Origin: Sphingomonas horti
Lineage (GTDB): Bacteria > Pseudomonadota > Alphaproteobacteria > Sphingomonadales > Sphingomonadaceae
Assembly (NCBI RefSeq): GCF_009753715.1
Contig: NZ_WQMS01000002.1
Location: 1-64,000, forward strand
Direction of reading: 5' to 3'
DNA length: 64,000 nt
The notes under the pieces are model-generated. The model saw only the letters and a program-made list of their open reading frames with translations, was not told where the DNA came from and did no database searches. Below, in pieces: positions 24,478-35,400 of the stretch. The stretch's first letter is position 1. Every line of letters starts with the position of its first letter. The translations under genes and the position numbers were made by a program.

Positions 24478-26505
24478 CTAGGTCCAACGGGGAGCGACTT
24501 CCGCAGCAGGTAGCTCAACCCGGAACTCCGCGCCACCTGCACTCACATTGGCCGCTGATATCGTGCCTCCGTGCGCCGCCACGATCGACCGACAGATGGC
24601 CAAGCCGATGCCCATGCCCTCATCCTTGGTGGTGAAGAAGCCGTCGAAGATCCGGCTCAGATGCTCGGCTGGAATGCCGGGACCTCGATCGCGAAGGGTC
24701 AGGACTGAAGAGCCTTCGGCATCCGCCATCGTCTCGATGGTGAGCAGCCTCTCTGCTTCATCCACCCCCTCCATCGCCTGCGCCGCGTTGATGAGGAGGT
24801 TCACCACGACCTGTTGCAGCTGGACCCGATCACCCATCACTCGAGGTAGGTTGCGCGCGCAGGACGTCGCAACCCTTATGGAGCGGGTCTCGATCTCATG
24901 CTTGACGAACAGCAGACTCTGCTGAACGATCTCGTTCAGCGTGAGCGACACTGTCTCAGGAGCGCGCTTCGACGCCATTCCGCGAATGCGCTGGACGATC
25001 TCATCGGCGCGACGGGCACTTGCGGCGATCCTCGCGGTCAGTTGGGTGACCTTCGTCACGTCCGGCACATCACGTGCCAGCCATCGCAGGCTCGTCTCCG
25101 CGTTCGTCATTATCGCCGCCAGGGGCTGGTTCACCTCGTGCGCAATGGAACTCGTCAGCTCTCCGAGCATCGAGACCCTGGCTGCATGGCTGTAGTCGGC
25201 CTGGAGCTGCCGGAGTTGTGCCTCCATGCGCACTCTGTCCGTCATGTCCTCGAGGCTGAAGATCGTCGTGTCGAGTTCGGTGAGAGGTTCAGGGTAGGTG
25301 ACGGAGAAGCGCACGTCGAGCACACGTCCATCCAGTGCGCGAACCTTCATGAATTCACTGTGGCTCGTGCGCCCGCTGAATCTCCCTACCATCACGCGGC
25401 GCAGTGTGGCCGGGCTGATGGCGAACAGATGGCCCACGGGTCGGATCAGGTCATGCGGGCCCTGTCCGCCCAACAGTTCTACCGCACGGCGGTTCACGTC
25501 GGTGACCGGCACGGATCTCCCAGCCAGATCGATGAGCTCGGGATGTTCTTGGAGATAGCCGTCGAAGTCTACCACTCCCTGCGCCCGGAGTCCGGCGTAG
25601 ATCTTGCCCATGTGACTGGCATCGACCTGCAGAAGCGCGACAGGCATGTAGTGGATGAGCTTGCGATACCGAGCCTCGCTCGCCTTCAGGTACAAGTAGG
25701 AGCGGTCATCATCGGCGACGCCTTCGACGCTGATGAAGACGTGCGTCGGCCGTTCGCTGTCGGCGCGCCACGCAGTGACTACTGGGTCGCGCAGAATGCC
25801 GTCCGTGGGTAGTCCGCGGAAAACGCTTCGGCCTGCCTCTGACCGCAAGGCCTCGACGATCAGCTCTCCCAAGGCGGATCTGCTCGCGAGCGGCCAAAAG
25901 GCCGCGACGCGTTGTCCAGCCATGATCTCCCGAGTGCGGTTTCCCCCGACAAGCCGAGCGGTCCGTTTGTTGACCCGGACGATCAAGGCCTTCTCGACGA
26001 TCTCCTGGTAGAGGGCGGCATGCCGGCCATCAGGGTCTCCCGCTCGTTCGCCCTCGATATCCGCGAGGATCGACTCACATGGGGCGACGTCGATCTCCCA
26101 GCTTGCCGCCATCATCTGATCCGGTGCGTCGATCGGATCGATGGAAGTTGGCCGGTGGCCGCTGGTCGGCGCCGCGAATTCCACGACGTCCCGCAGCTCC
26201 CCTGAGTCCTCGAAGCGGACCAGGCGCCGCGCCTGCACCTCTACGACATGACCGTCCCGGGAGCGTCGCTTGAGAACTCCGCGCCAGAAGCCCTCCTGCA
26301 GCAGGGCGGCCCACGCTGAGGCCTCTTGCCTGGAGGAAGCCGCGAGCCGCGTGACCTGGACACCTTCGACAGACAGCGCCGGCCATCCGAAGAGCCGCTC
26401 GGCTGCCGGGTTCCAGTAGCGGACCCGACCGTCCTCATCGAACAGAACGGTGCTTTCCGAAGCAAGTTCGGCCAGGCTCATTTCGTCTGATGCAGGCGAT
26501 GCCAT
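24478..26505 (-). CDS. PAS-domain sensor histidine kinase
   Basis: A 675-residue soluble kinase. PAS-like domains: about residues 5-115 (VLFDEDGRVRYWNPAAERLF), a degenerate one around 150-280, and one around 285-440 (YRKLIHYMPVALLQVD). HisKA: SSIAHEVNQPLAAIMTN with the phospho-His. ATPase: NLLINAAQAMEG N-box, RDRGPGIP G1 and FTTKDEGMGIGLAIC F/G2. The AHEVNQPL form is that of the FixL-type kinase group. It overlaps the preceding receiver gene by one base (TGATG), so it is translationally coupled and its partner is probably that receiver. Confidence 0.9.
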   Translation of the reverse strand: MASPASDEMSLAELASESTVLFDEDGRVRYWNPAAERLFGWPALSVEGVQVTRLAASSRQEASAWAALLQEGFWRGVLKRRSRDGHVVEVQARRLVRFEDSGELRDVVEFAAPTSGHRPTSIDPIDAPDQMMAASWEIDVAPCESILADIEGERAGDPDGRHAALYQEIVEKALIVRVNKRTARLVGGNRTREIMAGQRVAAFWPLASRSALGELIVEALRSEAGRSVFRGLPTDGILRDPVVTAWRADSERPTHVFISVEGVADDDRSYLYLKASEARYRKLIHYMPVALLQVDASHMGKIYAGLRAQGVVDFDGYLQEHPELIDLAGRSVPVTDVNRRAVELLGGQGPHDLIRPVGHLFAISPATLRRVMVGRFSGRTSHSEFMKVRALDGRVLDVRFSVTYPEPLTELDTTIFSLEDMTDRVRMEAQLRQLQADYSHAARVSMLGELTSSIAHEVNQPLAAIMTNAETSLRWLARDVPDVTKVTQLTARIAASARRADEIVQRIRGMASKRAPETVSLTLNEIVQQSLLFVKHEIETRSIRVATSCARNLPRVMGDRVQLQQVVVNLLINAAQAMEGVDEAERLLTIETMADAEGSSVLTLRDRGPGIPAEHLSRIFDGFFTTKDEGMGIGLAICRSIVAAHGGTISAANVSAGGAEFRVELPAAEVAPRWT

Positions 26506-26915
26506 CAGCTGCTGTGTCCTTCCCCGGCCGCGACCGAGCCAGAGCCCATGGCAGCGGAGAGGGCATCGAGCAGGCGCTTGTCACCTACGGGTTTAGAAAG
26601 CCAGCAATGCGCCCCGAGACCTAGGGCCCGCGCCCGCACCTGCTGATCCAAGATCGACGAGAGAACAATGATCGGTAGGTCGCAGCGGTCCTTCTGGAGC
26701 CGCTCCAGCAATTCAATCCCGCTCATTCCCTCCATCCGGACGTCAGTCACGATGCAGTCGAAATGCGTTGTCCTCAGAGCCGCAAGAAATGCGCCGGCCG
26801 TCGCGAAGCAGCGGCAGATCAGGCCTGAGACATGGAGCAGATCGCCCAGCGCCTCGCGGACAGCTTCGTCATCGTCGATGATGGCGACGGTCGGTATCTG
26901 AGGCAAAGGCCACAT
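26505..26915 (-). CDS. Single-domain response regulator
   Basis: A 136-residue protein consisting of a receiver domain only: acidic pocket VAIIDDDEAVREAL, phospho-Asp in CIVTDVRMEGMSG (about residue 59), the switch Ser in VLSS and Lys in LSKPVGD. It has no output domain, so it likely shuttles phosphate, or controls the kinase by protein contact. It starts the rightmost unit of the leftward kinase gene, with TGATG coupling to it, and follows a FixJ-type gene 74 nt upstream. Confidence 0.9.
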   Translation of the reverse strand: MWPLPQIPTVAIIDDDEAVREALGDLLHVSGLICRCFATAGAFLAALRTTHFDCIVTDVRMEGMSGIELLERLQKDRCDLPIIVLSSILDQQVRARALGLGAHCWLSKPVGDKRLLDALSAAMGSGSVAAGEGHSS

Positions 26916-26989
26916 CCTTTCGGTGCGGTCTCAAGAACCGCCGCCGACACTGTCGCGCAGCTCGTAAGCCTTTAGAACCATACCAAAGT

Positions 26990-27640
26990 CTAGTGCGACG
27001 CTTCGCCCCGCACATCGGCCGGCAACTTCTCCCAGGCTCGGATCAGCTCGCCCACCGACGCGGTGCTCATCTTTCGCATGACGTTGCTGCGATGAAGCTT
27101 CACGGTGATTTCGCTGATCCCAAGGTCATAGGCGATCTGCTTGTTCAGCCTGCCCATGGCCACCTCACGCAGGACCTGGCGCTCCCGGGGAGTAAGCAGG
27201 GAGAACCGCTGCAGGTGGCCCTCCACGATGCGCGCGTCCGCGCGTTGCGACTTGTCCCGCTCGATACCCGACAACACGGCATCGATCAGCGTCTGATCCC
27301 GCACCGGCTTCGTGAGGAAGTCGATGGCTCCAGACTTCATCGCCTGAACCGACATCGGGATGTCTCCATGGCCCGTGAGGAAGACGATTGGTGTAGCTAT
27401 CCCGGCCGACTTCAGATGTTCCTGGAGGTCCAGACCACTCGCTCCAGGCATGCGGATATCGACGATCAGGCACTTTGCCTGCGCCAAGAGCGGTGAAGCG
27501 ACGAGTTCACGGGTGGAGGAGAAGCAAACCGCTTCGATGCCGACGGAGAGCAGCAACTCTCCTACTGCGGTGCGCACGTCCTCGTCGTCATCGACGACGA
27601 GGGCCAAGGCAGTTTCCTCGGGTGGCGGAGCTCCGATCAT
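26990..27640 (-). CDS. FixJ/LuxR-type response regulator
   Basis: A 216-residue regulator: receiver with VVDDDEDVRTAVGELL, phospho-Asp in CLIVDIRMPGASGLD (about residue 62), GHGDIPMSVQAMKSGAIDF and the Lys of LTKPV, then a LuxR HTH (LTPRERQVLREVAMGRLNKQ, about 145-164). It is strikingly similar to the one at 37010-37702. It heads the leftward operon with a lone receiver and PAS kinase. FixJ-type regulators activate transcription when phosphorylated. Confidence 0.92.
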   Translation of the reverse strand: MIGAPPPEETALALVVDDDEDVRTAVGELLLSVGIEAVCFSSTRELVASPLLAQAKCLIVDIRMPGASGLDLQEHLKSAGIATPIVFLTGHGDIPMSVQAMKSGAIDFLTKPVRDQTLIDAVLSGIERDKSQRADARIVEGHLQRFSLLTPRERQVLREVAMGRLNKQIAYDLGISEITVKLHRSNVMRKMSTASVGELIRAWEKLPADVRGEASH

Positions 27641-27863
27641 TCTTCTCGATCCTGGTGCGACCTCAAGGAAGAGGCGAAGCAGCGACCATAGGCATCCCGG
27701 CGACTGCCTCCCGCTGCCCTGTAGGAAGGCTCGAGCTCACCATTGCGCCAGTGCGAGCTCGACCTTGGTATAGGGCAGCGCCTCGAGCCGCTGGCCGCAG
27801 CTTGGCGCGCGCATCCGAGATCTCTTGGGCGAAGAGCCCTCGAAGTGCCGCGTCAGCGCTCCG

Positions 27864-28310
27864 TTATCCCACCTGCCTGGCGACGGGACGGAAGCCAGAC
27901 GATTGGCGGCAAATGTCTCGCGCATCAGCGACGGCCCATGCGGTTATGGCGGCACCGATTAGCGCCGGCAGCGTCACAGCCGGGAAGTCCCTTACCAGAA
28001 CGGATGGACCGCAGATCCCCACCGCCACTTCCCAAAAGTGAAACAGTGCGTGACCCCACAGCCACATGACCGGTGCGCCCCACAGCAGGACGCGGTGCAC
28101 GGGCCGGACTATGCCCAGGAGGAAGCCGCATCCGATGAAAATAAAGATGATCCCGATGTCTCGGATGAAATGCTGATTGAACGGCCCCGTAGTCGTCACC
28201 CCGGGGACGGCGAAATACCATCCGGCCGGCGACACCAGCATGAACACGCCGTTCGCGATTGCGCCTAGGCCGAGCAAGGCGGCCGCCGTCAGACATGTCT
28301 TCTCTAGCAT
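27864..28310 (-). CDS. Small membrane protein of unknown function
   Basis: A 148-residue protein with about four membrane segments: TAAALLGLGAIANGVFMLV, DIGIIFIFIGCGFLLGI, LLWGAPVMWLWGHALFHF and a C-terminal VTLPALIGAAITAWAV. A conserved-looking HFIRDIG loop precedes helix two. I do not recognise the family. The NmrA-like gene is upstream on the same strand, with a short gap of about 36 nt, so they may be co-transcribed. Confidence 0.7.
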   Translation of the reverse strand: MLEKTCLTAAALLGLGAIANGVFMLVSPAGWYFAVPGVTTTGPFNQHFIRDIGIIFIFIGCGFLLGIVRPVHRVLLWGAPVMWLWGHALFHFWEVAVGICGPSVLVRDFPAVTLPALIGAAITAWAVADARDICRQSSGFRPVARQVG

Positions 28311-28346
28311 GGTGGCTCTCTCCGCGCAGGATGCCCTGGTGAGGTG

Positions 28347-29105
28347 TTACGATCGGCGGACCGGCGCATTGGCGAGCCAGTCTTCAAGACGGGTCGAGCC
28401 AAGACGGGCGTCGGGTCCCGGGATCAGCTCCTCGCCCTGGAGGCGAACGCCGAAGTATCGAGCTTCCTGGTCCATGATGACCTTGCGTTCATCCTTGTCG
28501 AACGCAAGCACGCGGCCGATCAGTTTGTCCATCCGGAACCGCTCAGGGCCGCCGATCTCGATGGTGTCGTTTGCCGGTGTGGCCATCGCGGCAGCCGCGA
28601 CCGCGTCAGCGACGTCGTCTGCAGCAATCGGCTGAATCGAGGCCGGCGGCAGGCGAATGTCATCGCCAACCTGGCCGGACTGGGCGATGCCACGCAGGAA
28701 GTCCATGAACTGCGTCGCACGAAGGATCGTCCATGGCGTCGCACCCGACTTGATGAGCTGCTCCTGGACGAGCTTGGCTCTGAAGTATCCGCTTTCCTGC
28801 AGCTTCTCCGTGCCGACTACCGAGAGGGCAACATGGTGCCGTACGCCCGCCTTCGCCTCGCCATCCCTGATGTTTTGCCCGGCTGTCCGGAAGAACGACA
28901 TCGAGGTCTCGTCATCGAACGCGGGGGAGTTGGCGAGATTCACGACGACGTCGGCTCCACCGAACGCGTCCAGAAGACCTTGTCCCGTAACGATATCGAC
29001 CCCCGTGCTCGGGGCAGCGGCCATAGCCTCGTGACCTGCCGCCCTCAAGCGGTCCGAAACCCTCGAGCCGATCAGGCCCGTGCCACCGATTATGACGATC
29101 CGCAT
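28347..29105 (-). CDS. NmrA-like NAD(P)-binding protein
   Basis: A 252-residue atypical SDR beginning MRIVIIGGTGLIGSRV, the GxxGxxG dinucleotide motif. It lacks the YxxxK catalytic pair of classical SDRs, as in NmrA/HSCARG proteins that sense NADPH. Conserved internal elements include VNLANSPAF, HHVALSVVG and ILRATQFMDFL. A paralogue with the same order lies at 43084-43857. Likely role is redox sensing or quinone reduction; not testable from sequence alone. Confidence 0.88.
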   Translation of the reverse strand: MRIVIIGGTGLIGSRVSDRLRAAGHEAMAAAPSTGVDIVTGQGLLDAFGGADVVVNLANSPAFDDETSMSFFRTAGQNIRDGEAKAGVRHHVALSVVGTEKLQESGYFRAKLVQEQLIKSGATPWTILRATQFMDFLRGIAQSGQVGDDIRLPPASIQPIAADDVADAVAAAAMATPANDTIEIGGPERFRMDKLIGRVLAFDKDERKVIMDQEARYFGVRLQGEELIPGPDARLGSTRLEDWLANAPVRRS

Positions 29106-29559
29106 CAGCTTGCCCTCCGCTGGTCTGAAGAAGTTCGCTGGGACGCTATCCTCGTTTTGTGAGCTGGGGGCAGAGGGCGCTGGGTGCGGTTATCCGTAGA
29201 CGACACGGTGAAAGAACCTAGCCCGCGGCATATCCCGCCCATGTCATCCCTATCGGACGGGACAGCGCCCACTACTCTGAAGAATGGATCGGGCTGACCG
29301 TCGAGCTAGCAAACCTATCCAACAATCGTCAGGTCGCCTCGAAACGGCTGTAGTGGCCTAATCTCAGGTTTGATTCCGCTGCACCATGCCCAGGCACTAA
29401 CCTGAGCGTGGATTCTGCTCCTCCGCGCGGTCGCTGTCGTGAGCGCCTTGGTGAGCGACTGAGGTCCCCTCGTGAACTGTAGTCGAGGCGCGATTTTAGG
29501 CGGTGGCGCGGAGGCGAGCAGGGTCGCGCCGCGAGGCAGCCGACGAAGAGGAAGGCACG
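29106..29559. other. Intergenic, no supported gene
   Basis: A divergent spacer of about 450 nt between the NmrA-like gene and the gene at 29560. No frame has a supporting motif. Confidence 0.5.
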
Positions 29560-30444
29560 ATGACCCCCCCGATCAAGATCTTGCTTCAGACGACGATCAC
29601 TGCGGTCGAGGACGATTGGGCGATCAACCGGTTCTCGATGCTGCGCGCCTATCTGGCCGGTCTGACCGATACGACCGGAACTCCCCTTTTCGAGGTAACA
29701 GCACGGGATCGATCCGTTGCCCATGGACCTGATCCGCTCCTCTCCACCTTGGATTCCTCGGACTTCGATGAGATGTGGCTATTCGCCGTCGACGTAGGCG
29801 ACGGGCTCGACAGCGCGGATTGCGCGGCCATCAGCCGGTTCAGGGAGCAGGGTGGCGGCCTGCTGGTGACTCGCGACCATATGGATCTCGGCAGCTCCTT
29901 ATGCACGCTGGGCGGGGTTGGACGCGCGCACTTCTTCCACAGCCGCAATCCCGAGCCCGAGGAGGCACGACGACGGATCGACGACCGGGAGACTGCCTAC
30001 ATCCTATGGCCGAACTACCATTCCGGAGCGAACGGCGACTTTCAGGAGATCGAGGTGTTGGACCCGCCGCACCCCGTGCTGCAGGATCCCGAACGGCCCG
30101 GCGAGCGTCTCCGCTTCCTACCATCACATCCGCATGAAGGTGCGGTGGGCGCCCCCGCCGACGACCCGAGCGCGCGCGTCATCGCGATGGGGCAGAGCAA
30201 GGTATCCGGAACGCGCTTCCCGCTCGCCGTCGCATTCGAAGGCACGAATGGAGTGGGCCGCGGGATCGCCCAGTCCACCTTCCATCACTTCGCTGACTAC
30301 AACTGGAACAGCGCGTCGGGTTGTCCAAGCTTCGTAAGTGAAGCGCCCAGTTCAAGGCTTGCTCGCTGTCCCGCGGCCCAACGGTCGGTTCACCTCTACG
30401 TCCGGAACCTGGCCCTTTGGCTCGCGGGAAGATCACCAAGCTGA
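29560..30444 (+). CDS. Hypothetical protein, possible GATase-like fold
   Basis: A 294-residue protein from ATG 29560 (MTPPIKILLQTTI), preceded by GAGGAAGG. Its layout resembles class I glutamine-amidotransferase/ThuA-like folds: a strand with ILLQTTI, then FDEMWLFAVDVGDGL, ISRFREQGGGLLVTRDHMDLG and SSLCTLGG. A later HHFADYNWN is notable. I do not assign a function. There is no signal peptide. The gene after it (30491) begins 46 nt downstream. Confidence 0.65.
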   Translation: MTPPIKILLQTTITAVEDDWAINRFSMLRAYLAGLTDTTGTPLFEVTARDRSVAHGPDPLLSTLDSSDFDEMWLFAVDVGDGLDSADCAAISRFREQGGGLLVTRDHMDLGSSLCTLGGVGRAHFFHSRNPEPEEARRRIDDRETAYILWPNYHSGANGDFQEIEVLDPPHPVLQDPERPGERLRFLPSHPHEGAVGAPADDPSARVIAMGQSKVSGTRFPLAVAFEGTNGVGRGIAQSTFHHFADYNWNSASGCPSFVSEAPSSRLARCPAAQRSVHLYVRNLALWLAGRSPS

Positions 30445-30490
30445 CCAGACGAGCGATGGGGGGTGACCAGCAAGCAAGGAGAAGCCGATC

Positions 30491-30850
30491 ATGCTGAGCG
30501 CGCCCTACGGACACGCCCCAAGCGACCCATCTCAGCCTCCCGATCGGAGGCGCGACAGAGGGTTGAGCCCAAACGAGCAAAGTGTCGTCGCCCTATCGCT
30601 GTTCGATCACGTCTCGACCATTAGGGAGCCTGGCGGACTGGCCCGCCTGCTCGGATGGGCCTTCGGCTTCAGAGCCTCGAACCGCCTGGCCAACGAGCGG
30701 CTGGAGCACCTCCGACGCTACAGTGTCCTACTGAGACTAGGTGATCCGAGCATCGTACAGACGCGCAGCCAACTTCGTCAGCAGTTCCGCTTTTCCGAGA
30801 CCGCGCTGCTCGAGGTTGAGGAGCTGATCCGGCGAAACCGCCGCGCCTGA
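30491..30850 (+). CDS. Hypothetical protein
   Basis: A 119-residue protein with GGAG upstream of the ATG. A hydrophilic Pro/Arg/Asp-rich N-terminus leads to an alpha-helical C-terminal part (RLANERLEHLRRYSVLLRLG, then SQLRQQFRFSETALLEVEEL). This could be a small DNA- or protein-binding helix bundle, but no family is recognised. No signal peptide. Confidence 0.6.
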   Translation: MLSAPYGHAPSDPSQPPDRRRDRGLSPNEQSVVALSLFDHVSTIREPGGLARLLGWAFGFRASNRLANERLEHLRRYSVLLRLGDPSIVQTRSQLRQQFRFSETALLEVEELIRRNRRA

Positions 30851-31062
30851 CAACGGCAACAGGATGCGACCAGCATCTGGGGCCACGGCGGCGCAAACTC
30901 AGGCCTGCCGTTCAGCAAGACTACGATGACGCGGCGCCGTCCGGATAGTATCACCTATACGCGGGTATGCAGGCGATCATGCCTCGACCCAATCGACCAG
31001 GAAGTGCTCCCTCCATAGCCTTGTCCTCGCCGCTCACATCGCGGCGGAAGTGAGGACTGGAC

Positions 31063-31977
31063 ATGCATACTGATACGATCGAGAGGCCCCGCACGGCCGC
31101 CGTGGAAGAACTCGTACCGTCGCGCTACGCGCTGAAGGTGGGTGATATCGAAGTCCTGGTGATCAGCGATGGCGTATTGCCGTTGCCTACCCAGACCATG
31201 TCTACGAACGTGGATGAAGCGACGCGGACCGGCTGGTTCAAAGACCAGTTTCTTGGCCCGGACGCCTTCGACTGGGGACTGAATGTCCTCGTGCTGCAGA
31301 CAGGCGATAGGACCATCCTGGTTGACGCCGGCCTCGGCGGCCAGTTCCCGGGCTTCCCCCGCGCGGGTCGCCTGCCGGACCGGCTCGAGGCGGCCGGCAT
31401 ATCCTTGTCCTCCATCACCGACGTGATTCTGACCCACATGCATATGGACCATATCGGCGGATTGTTGGTCGATGGCGTGCAGGAAAGGCTCAGTCCCGAT
31501 CTCAGGATCCACGTGTCGGCGTCGGAGGTCGAGTTCTGGAAGGCGCCGGACTTCTCCCGCACGGCCATGCCGGCGCCGGTGCCAGACGTGCTGCGGTCGA
31601 CGGCGAAGGACTTCCTGCTTCGATATGGATCGAACCTGCAGATGTTCGAGGAGGAAGTCGAAGTGGCGCCGGGCGTGCTCGTCAAGCGCACGGGCGGCCA
31701 TACCCCTGGGCACAGCATTGTCCGCGTGGCCGCTGGCAGTGACCGGCTCATGTTCGCAGGCGATGCGATCTTCCCCGTCGGCTTCGATCACCCCGATTGG
31801 GAGAATGGCTTTGAGCATGATCCCGAGGAAGCCACCCGTGTTCGGATGAAGCTACTCAGCGAGGCTGCGGAGACTGGTGAGCTTTTCGTCGCCACACATC
31901 TGACCTTCCCCTCGGTCGGGCGCGTGTCAGTTGCCGGAGAGGCATTTCGCTACGTGCCAGCGATCTGGGACTACTGA
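31063..31977 (+). CDS. Metallo-beta-lactamase-fold hydrolase
   Basis: A 304-residue protein. Zinc-site motifs are THMHMDHIGG (about residues 124-133), GGHTPGHS (about 212-219), GDAIFPVGFDHP and ATHLTFP. The N-terminal RYALKVGDIEVLVISDG and the length match the MBL group that includes lactonases and related esterases (AHL-lactonase-like). Substrate is not assignable. No signal peptide. A large PAS kinase begins about 520 nt downstream. Confidence 0.9.
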   Translation: MHTDTIERPRTAAVEELVPSRYALKVGDIEVLVISDGVLPLPTQTMSTNVDEATRTGWFKDQFLGPDAFDWGLNVLVLQTGDRTILVDAGLGGQFPGFPRAGRLPDRLEAAGISLSSITDVILTHMHMDHIGGLLVDGVQERLSPDLRIHVSASEVEFWKAPDFSRTAMPAPVPDVLRSTAKDFLLRYGSNLQMFEEEVEVAPGVLVKRTGGHTPGHSIVRVAAGSDRLMFAGDAIFPVGFDHPDWENGFEHDPEEATRVRMKLLSEAAETGELFVATHLTFPSVGRVSVAGEAFRYVPAIWDY

Positions 31978-32104
31978 CCGAGTGCCGGAGGTGAGCTTGG
32001 GCGAATGCGGAGCGAGGTCCGCATTCGCCCAGGCCACCTGCGGCAGCGGCGCAAGCAGCCTACGCTGACGCCAGCCCGTCCAGTCCCGCTCTGAAGGAAT
32101 CGAG

Positions 32105-32314
32105 ATGAACCCGCGGGACGTGAGAAACAACGGCTCCGCCTCCCGTGCGAAGAATGGCGTCTCGGAATACCTCGGTCCGCTCCTGTTGTGCTCCCCGGGG
32201 CCGGCCGGACTCGCCTGGATCGTCTACGAATCGCTTGCCGACCTAGCCATCGCCCTCGTGATTTCTGCGATCGCATATGTCACGATTGCCGCAGTCTTTG
32301 CTCCCCGAAACTGA
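32105..32314 (+). CDS. Small membrane protein
   Basis: A 69-residue protein preceded by AAGGAAT. It has a hydrophilic N-terminus (MNPRDVRNNGSASRAKNG) and a hydrophobic C-terminal region that could span the membrane once or twice (YLGPLLLCSPGPAGLAWIVY, IALVISAIAYVTIAAVF). No family is recognised. It lies between the MBL gene and the PAS kinase gene. Confidence 0.5.
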   Translation: MNPRDVRNNGSASRAKNGVSEYLGPLLLCSPGPAGLAWIVYESLADLAIALVISAIAYVTIAAVFAPRN

Positions 32315-32499
32315 CGCCCTTCTGCCGTTCTGAGAAGCACGTCGCACCTGCAGTCCACCAATGGATACCCATAGGGTGGCCGAAACCACCGGGACGGCTA
32401 TTTCAACCAAAGTTGATGCGGTCCGGATCCGGTGCAAGGCTGCTTCCGCGCGCCGCAGGATTGGATGGGTGTGCACGGCGTCCGGGGGAGGAGCGGCTG

Positions 32500-35400
32500 A
32501 TGACGATGAGCACCGCGTTGACAGATGGCGCCGTCCATGACGCGATTTCGGCTGCGAAGCTGGTCGAGAATCTACTCGGGCTCGCCTGGGCGAGCGATCC
32601 TGACGGCGAGTGCACCTATGTCACGCCCGGCCAAGGTGAATCGATGCTGTCGGCCCTGCGGGAACTTGGCATTGCTCAGGCCAGCCCAGCGGTTCAGCGG
32701 ACAATCCACCCGGCAGATCTTCCCAAAGCCGTCGCCGCGTGGCGGTCCAGTCTGGCCGCTGGAAGCCACTTCGACGTCGAATGCCGTATCTCACAGGCTG
32801 AGGGCTGCTATACGCGGGTCCGGTGCTCCGCTCAGCCAAGCTATGATGATGAGGGTAAGATTACCGGATGGTACGGCACCTTCATTCGAGGCCCGGGGTC
32901 CGCACAAAGTCCTGACAAGGAGGAAGCCGGCGGAGCGCGCGATCTTCAGGAGCTCGTCGACACCGTCCCGGCCTTGATCTGGTGCACAACTCCCGATGGC
33001 ACGCCATCGTACATCAACAAGCGCCTGGCCGATACCGTCGGAGTGAGCTTGGGGGACCTGATCGGGTCTTCGAACTCCAAGTCCTTCGCTGACATCCATA
33101 TGGAGGATGTCCCGATGGTCGAACGCGCGCTAACGCACTCGTTCGAGACCGGAACTTCGTTCGTGGCGACCTATCGCCAGCTCAGGTCAGATGGAAGCTA
33201 CCGCTGGACCGAAGGCCGCGCGGAGCCATTGCGGGACGACAAGGGCGTGATTACCCAATGGTATGGCGTCTGCGTCGATGTGCACGACCGGGTCATCGCT
33301 CAGGAGGCGCTTCAGGAACAGGAGCGACACCTAAGGCGGCTGGTCGACGCCATGCCGAGCCTGACCTGGTGCCTGTCGCCAGATGGTCAGCCCTCCTATT
33401 ACAGCAAGCAACTCGCCCGATGGCTCGGACTGTCCGTGGAGGAACTCGATGGTCGCGGCGTGAGCCGCCTGCAGCTGGCCGAAACGCTGCTGGTGCACCC
33501 TGAGGACGGTAGGGCAGCACATGAGGCGCTTGCACAGTGCGTGCGCACCGGAGAGCCGTTCAACCGGCGCTACCGAGTTCGTCGCCATGATGGCCAGTTC
33601 CGCTGGATGGACGTGCGGGCGCAGGCGCTGCGGGATGAGCGCGGCCAGATCGTGCAGTGGTATGGCGTACTCATAGACATCGAAGACCTGATGCGCGCTC
33701 AGGAAGGACTGCGCCACAGAGAGCGCGAACTCTCCCAACTCATCGACATGGTGCCCAGCCACATCTGGCGCTTGAGTGCCGTCGGCGAACCCATGTTCTT
33801 CAACAAGCGAATGGTCGACTTCCTAGGCTGGAATGTCGAGGATCGCGAAGAAGGAAGTGGGCTGCTCAGCTTGCTCAAGGCGATCCATCCCGAAGATGTG
33901 AAGGCTTTCGAGACATCTCTGGGGCAGTCGATTGAGAACGGCGACAGTTTCGCCATGCGATACCGGCTGCGGCGCGCCGACGGTGAGTATCGCTGGATGT
34001 CGGGACGAGCCGAGCCCGTTCGCGACGACCGCGGGCATGTCGTCCAGTGGTTCGGCCTCTGCCACGACATCGATGACCAGATGCGCCTCTACACGGAAGT
34101 CGCCGACCGTGAGGCTAAAATAAGGCGACTGGTCGACTCCGACATCATCGGGATCGTGATCTGGGACCTGGATGGCACCCTGATCGACGCGAACGACGCG
34201 TTCCTGAGCATGATCCAGTATGACCGGGCGGACGTCGCAAATGGATTGAACTGGCTCAACATAACCCCTCCCGAATGGCAGCAGGTCCATGCGCTGGAGG
34301 AGGCTGAAGAGCTTGCTGCGACAGGCAAGATGGAGGCTCGCGAGAAGGAATACTTCCGGAAGGATGGAAGTCGCGTGCCGGTCCTGATCGGTGCCGCATG
34401 TTTCGAGGGCGACTCCCGGCAGGGGCTCGCGTATATTCTGGACCTCACTGAGCGGAAGCGTGCGGAAGCGGCACTGCGCGATCGCGAACGGGAACTCTCG
34501 CAGCTAGTGGATATGGTGCCGATCCCGCTCTGGCGGCTCGGTTCCCGAGGAGAGCCCATCTTCTTCAACAAGCGGATGGCGGACTTCATCGGACATGATC
34601 CAAACAACTCCCCCTCAAGCGACGGGTTGAACTTCGTCGAACTGGTCGCCGCGCGCACCCACCCGGAGGACGTCGAGCTCGTGACCGAGGCCTTCCACAA
34701 TGCCCTTCTGACAGGTGAGCCACTTTCCGTATCCTACAGGCTGAAGGGACCTGCCGGAGCTTACCGGTGGGTCCTCTCGAACTCGGAGCCGCTTCGGGAC
34801 CACTCGGGTCAGATCGTCGGGTGGTATGGGTTCTCTCACGACGTCGACGATCAACTTCGGGTGGAAGAGGCACTCCGCGAGCGGGAGCGATTCCTCTGGC
34901 AGGTCGTGGAGACACTGCCGGCGATGATCGATTGCGCCGCGCCCGACGGAGAGCCGATCTATAGGAGCCAGCAGCTCAGGGAGTTCCTGGGTTATGAGCT
35001 CGGAGCTCTCGACGAGACCGGAAGGTCCCGACTGGCAGGAACACTCGATGCCGGGGTGCACCCTGATGATCTTGCCGGGGTGAGAGAGGACTACGCGCAC
35101 TCGCTGTCGACGGGTGAGCCTTATGCGAGGCGACACCGTCTCCGTCGTCACGACGGGGAATACCGGTGGGTCGAAACGCGTGCCGCTCCGATGCGTGATC
35201 TGAGCGGCGCAATCATCCAGTGGAACGTTATCTGCCTCGACATCGATCGGGAAGTAAAGGCGCAGGAGGAGCTCCGGCTCGCTCAGGAGCGGTTGGCTCA
35301 GGCCACGCAGGCGGCAAGCCTCGCCGAACTCTCCGCTTCCATCGCCCACGAGATCAATCAGCCTCTGGCAGCCGTCGTGACGAACTCCCACGCCTGTCAG

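Noticed and set aside
30851-31062. Possible small gene before the MBL hydrolase
   Set aside because: Too short and lacking any signal.
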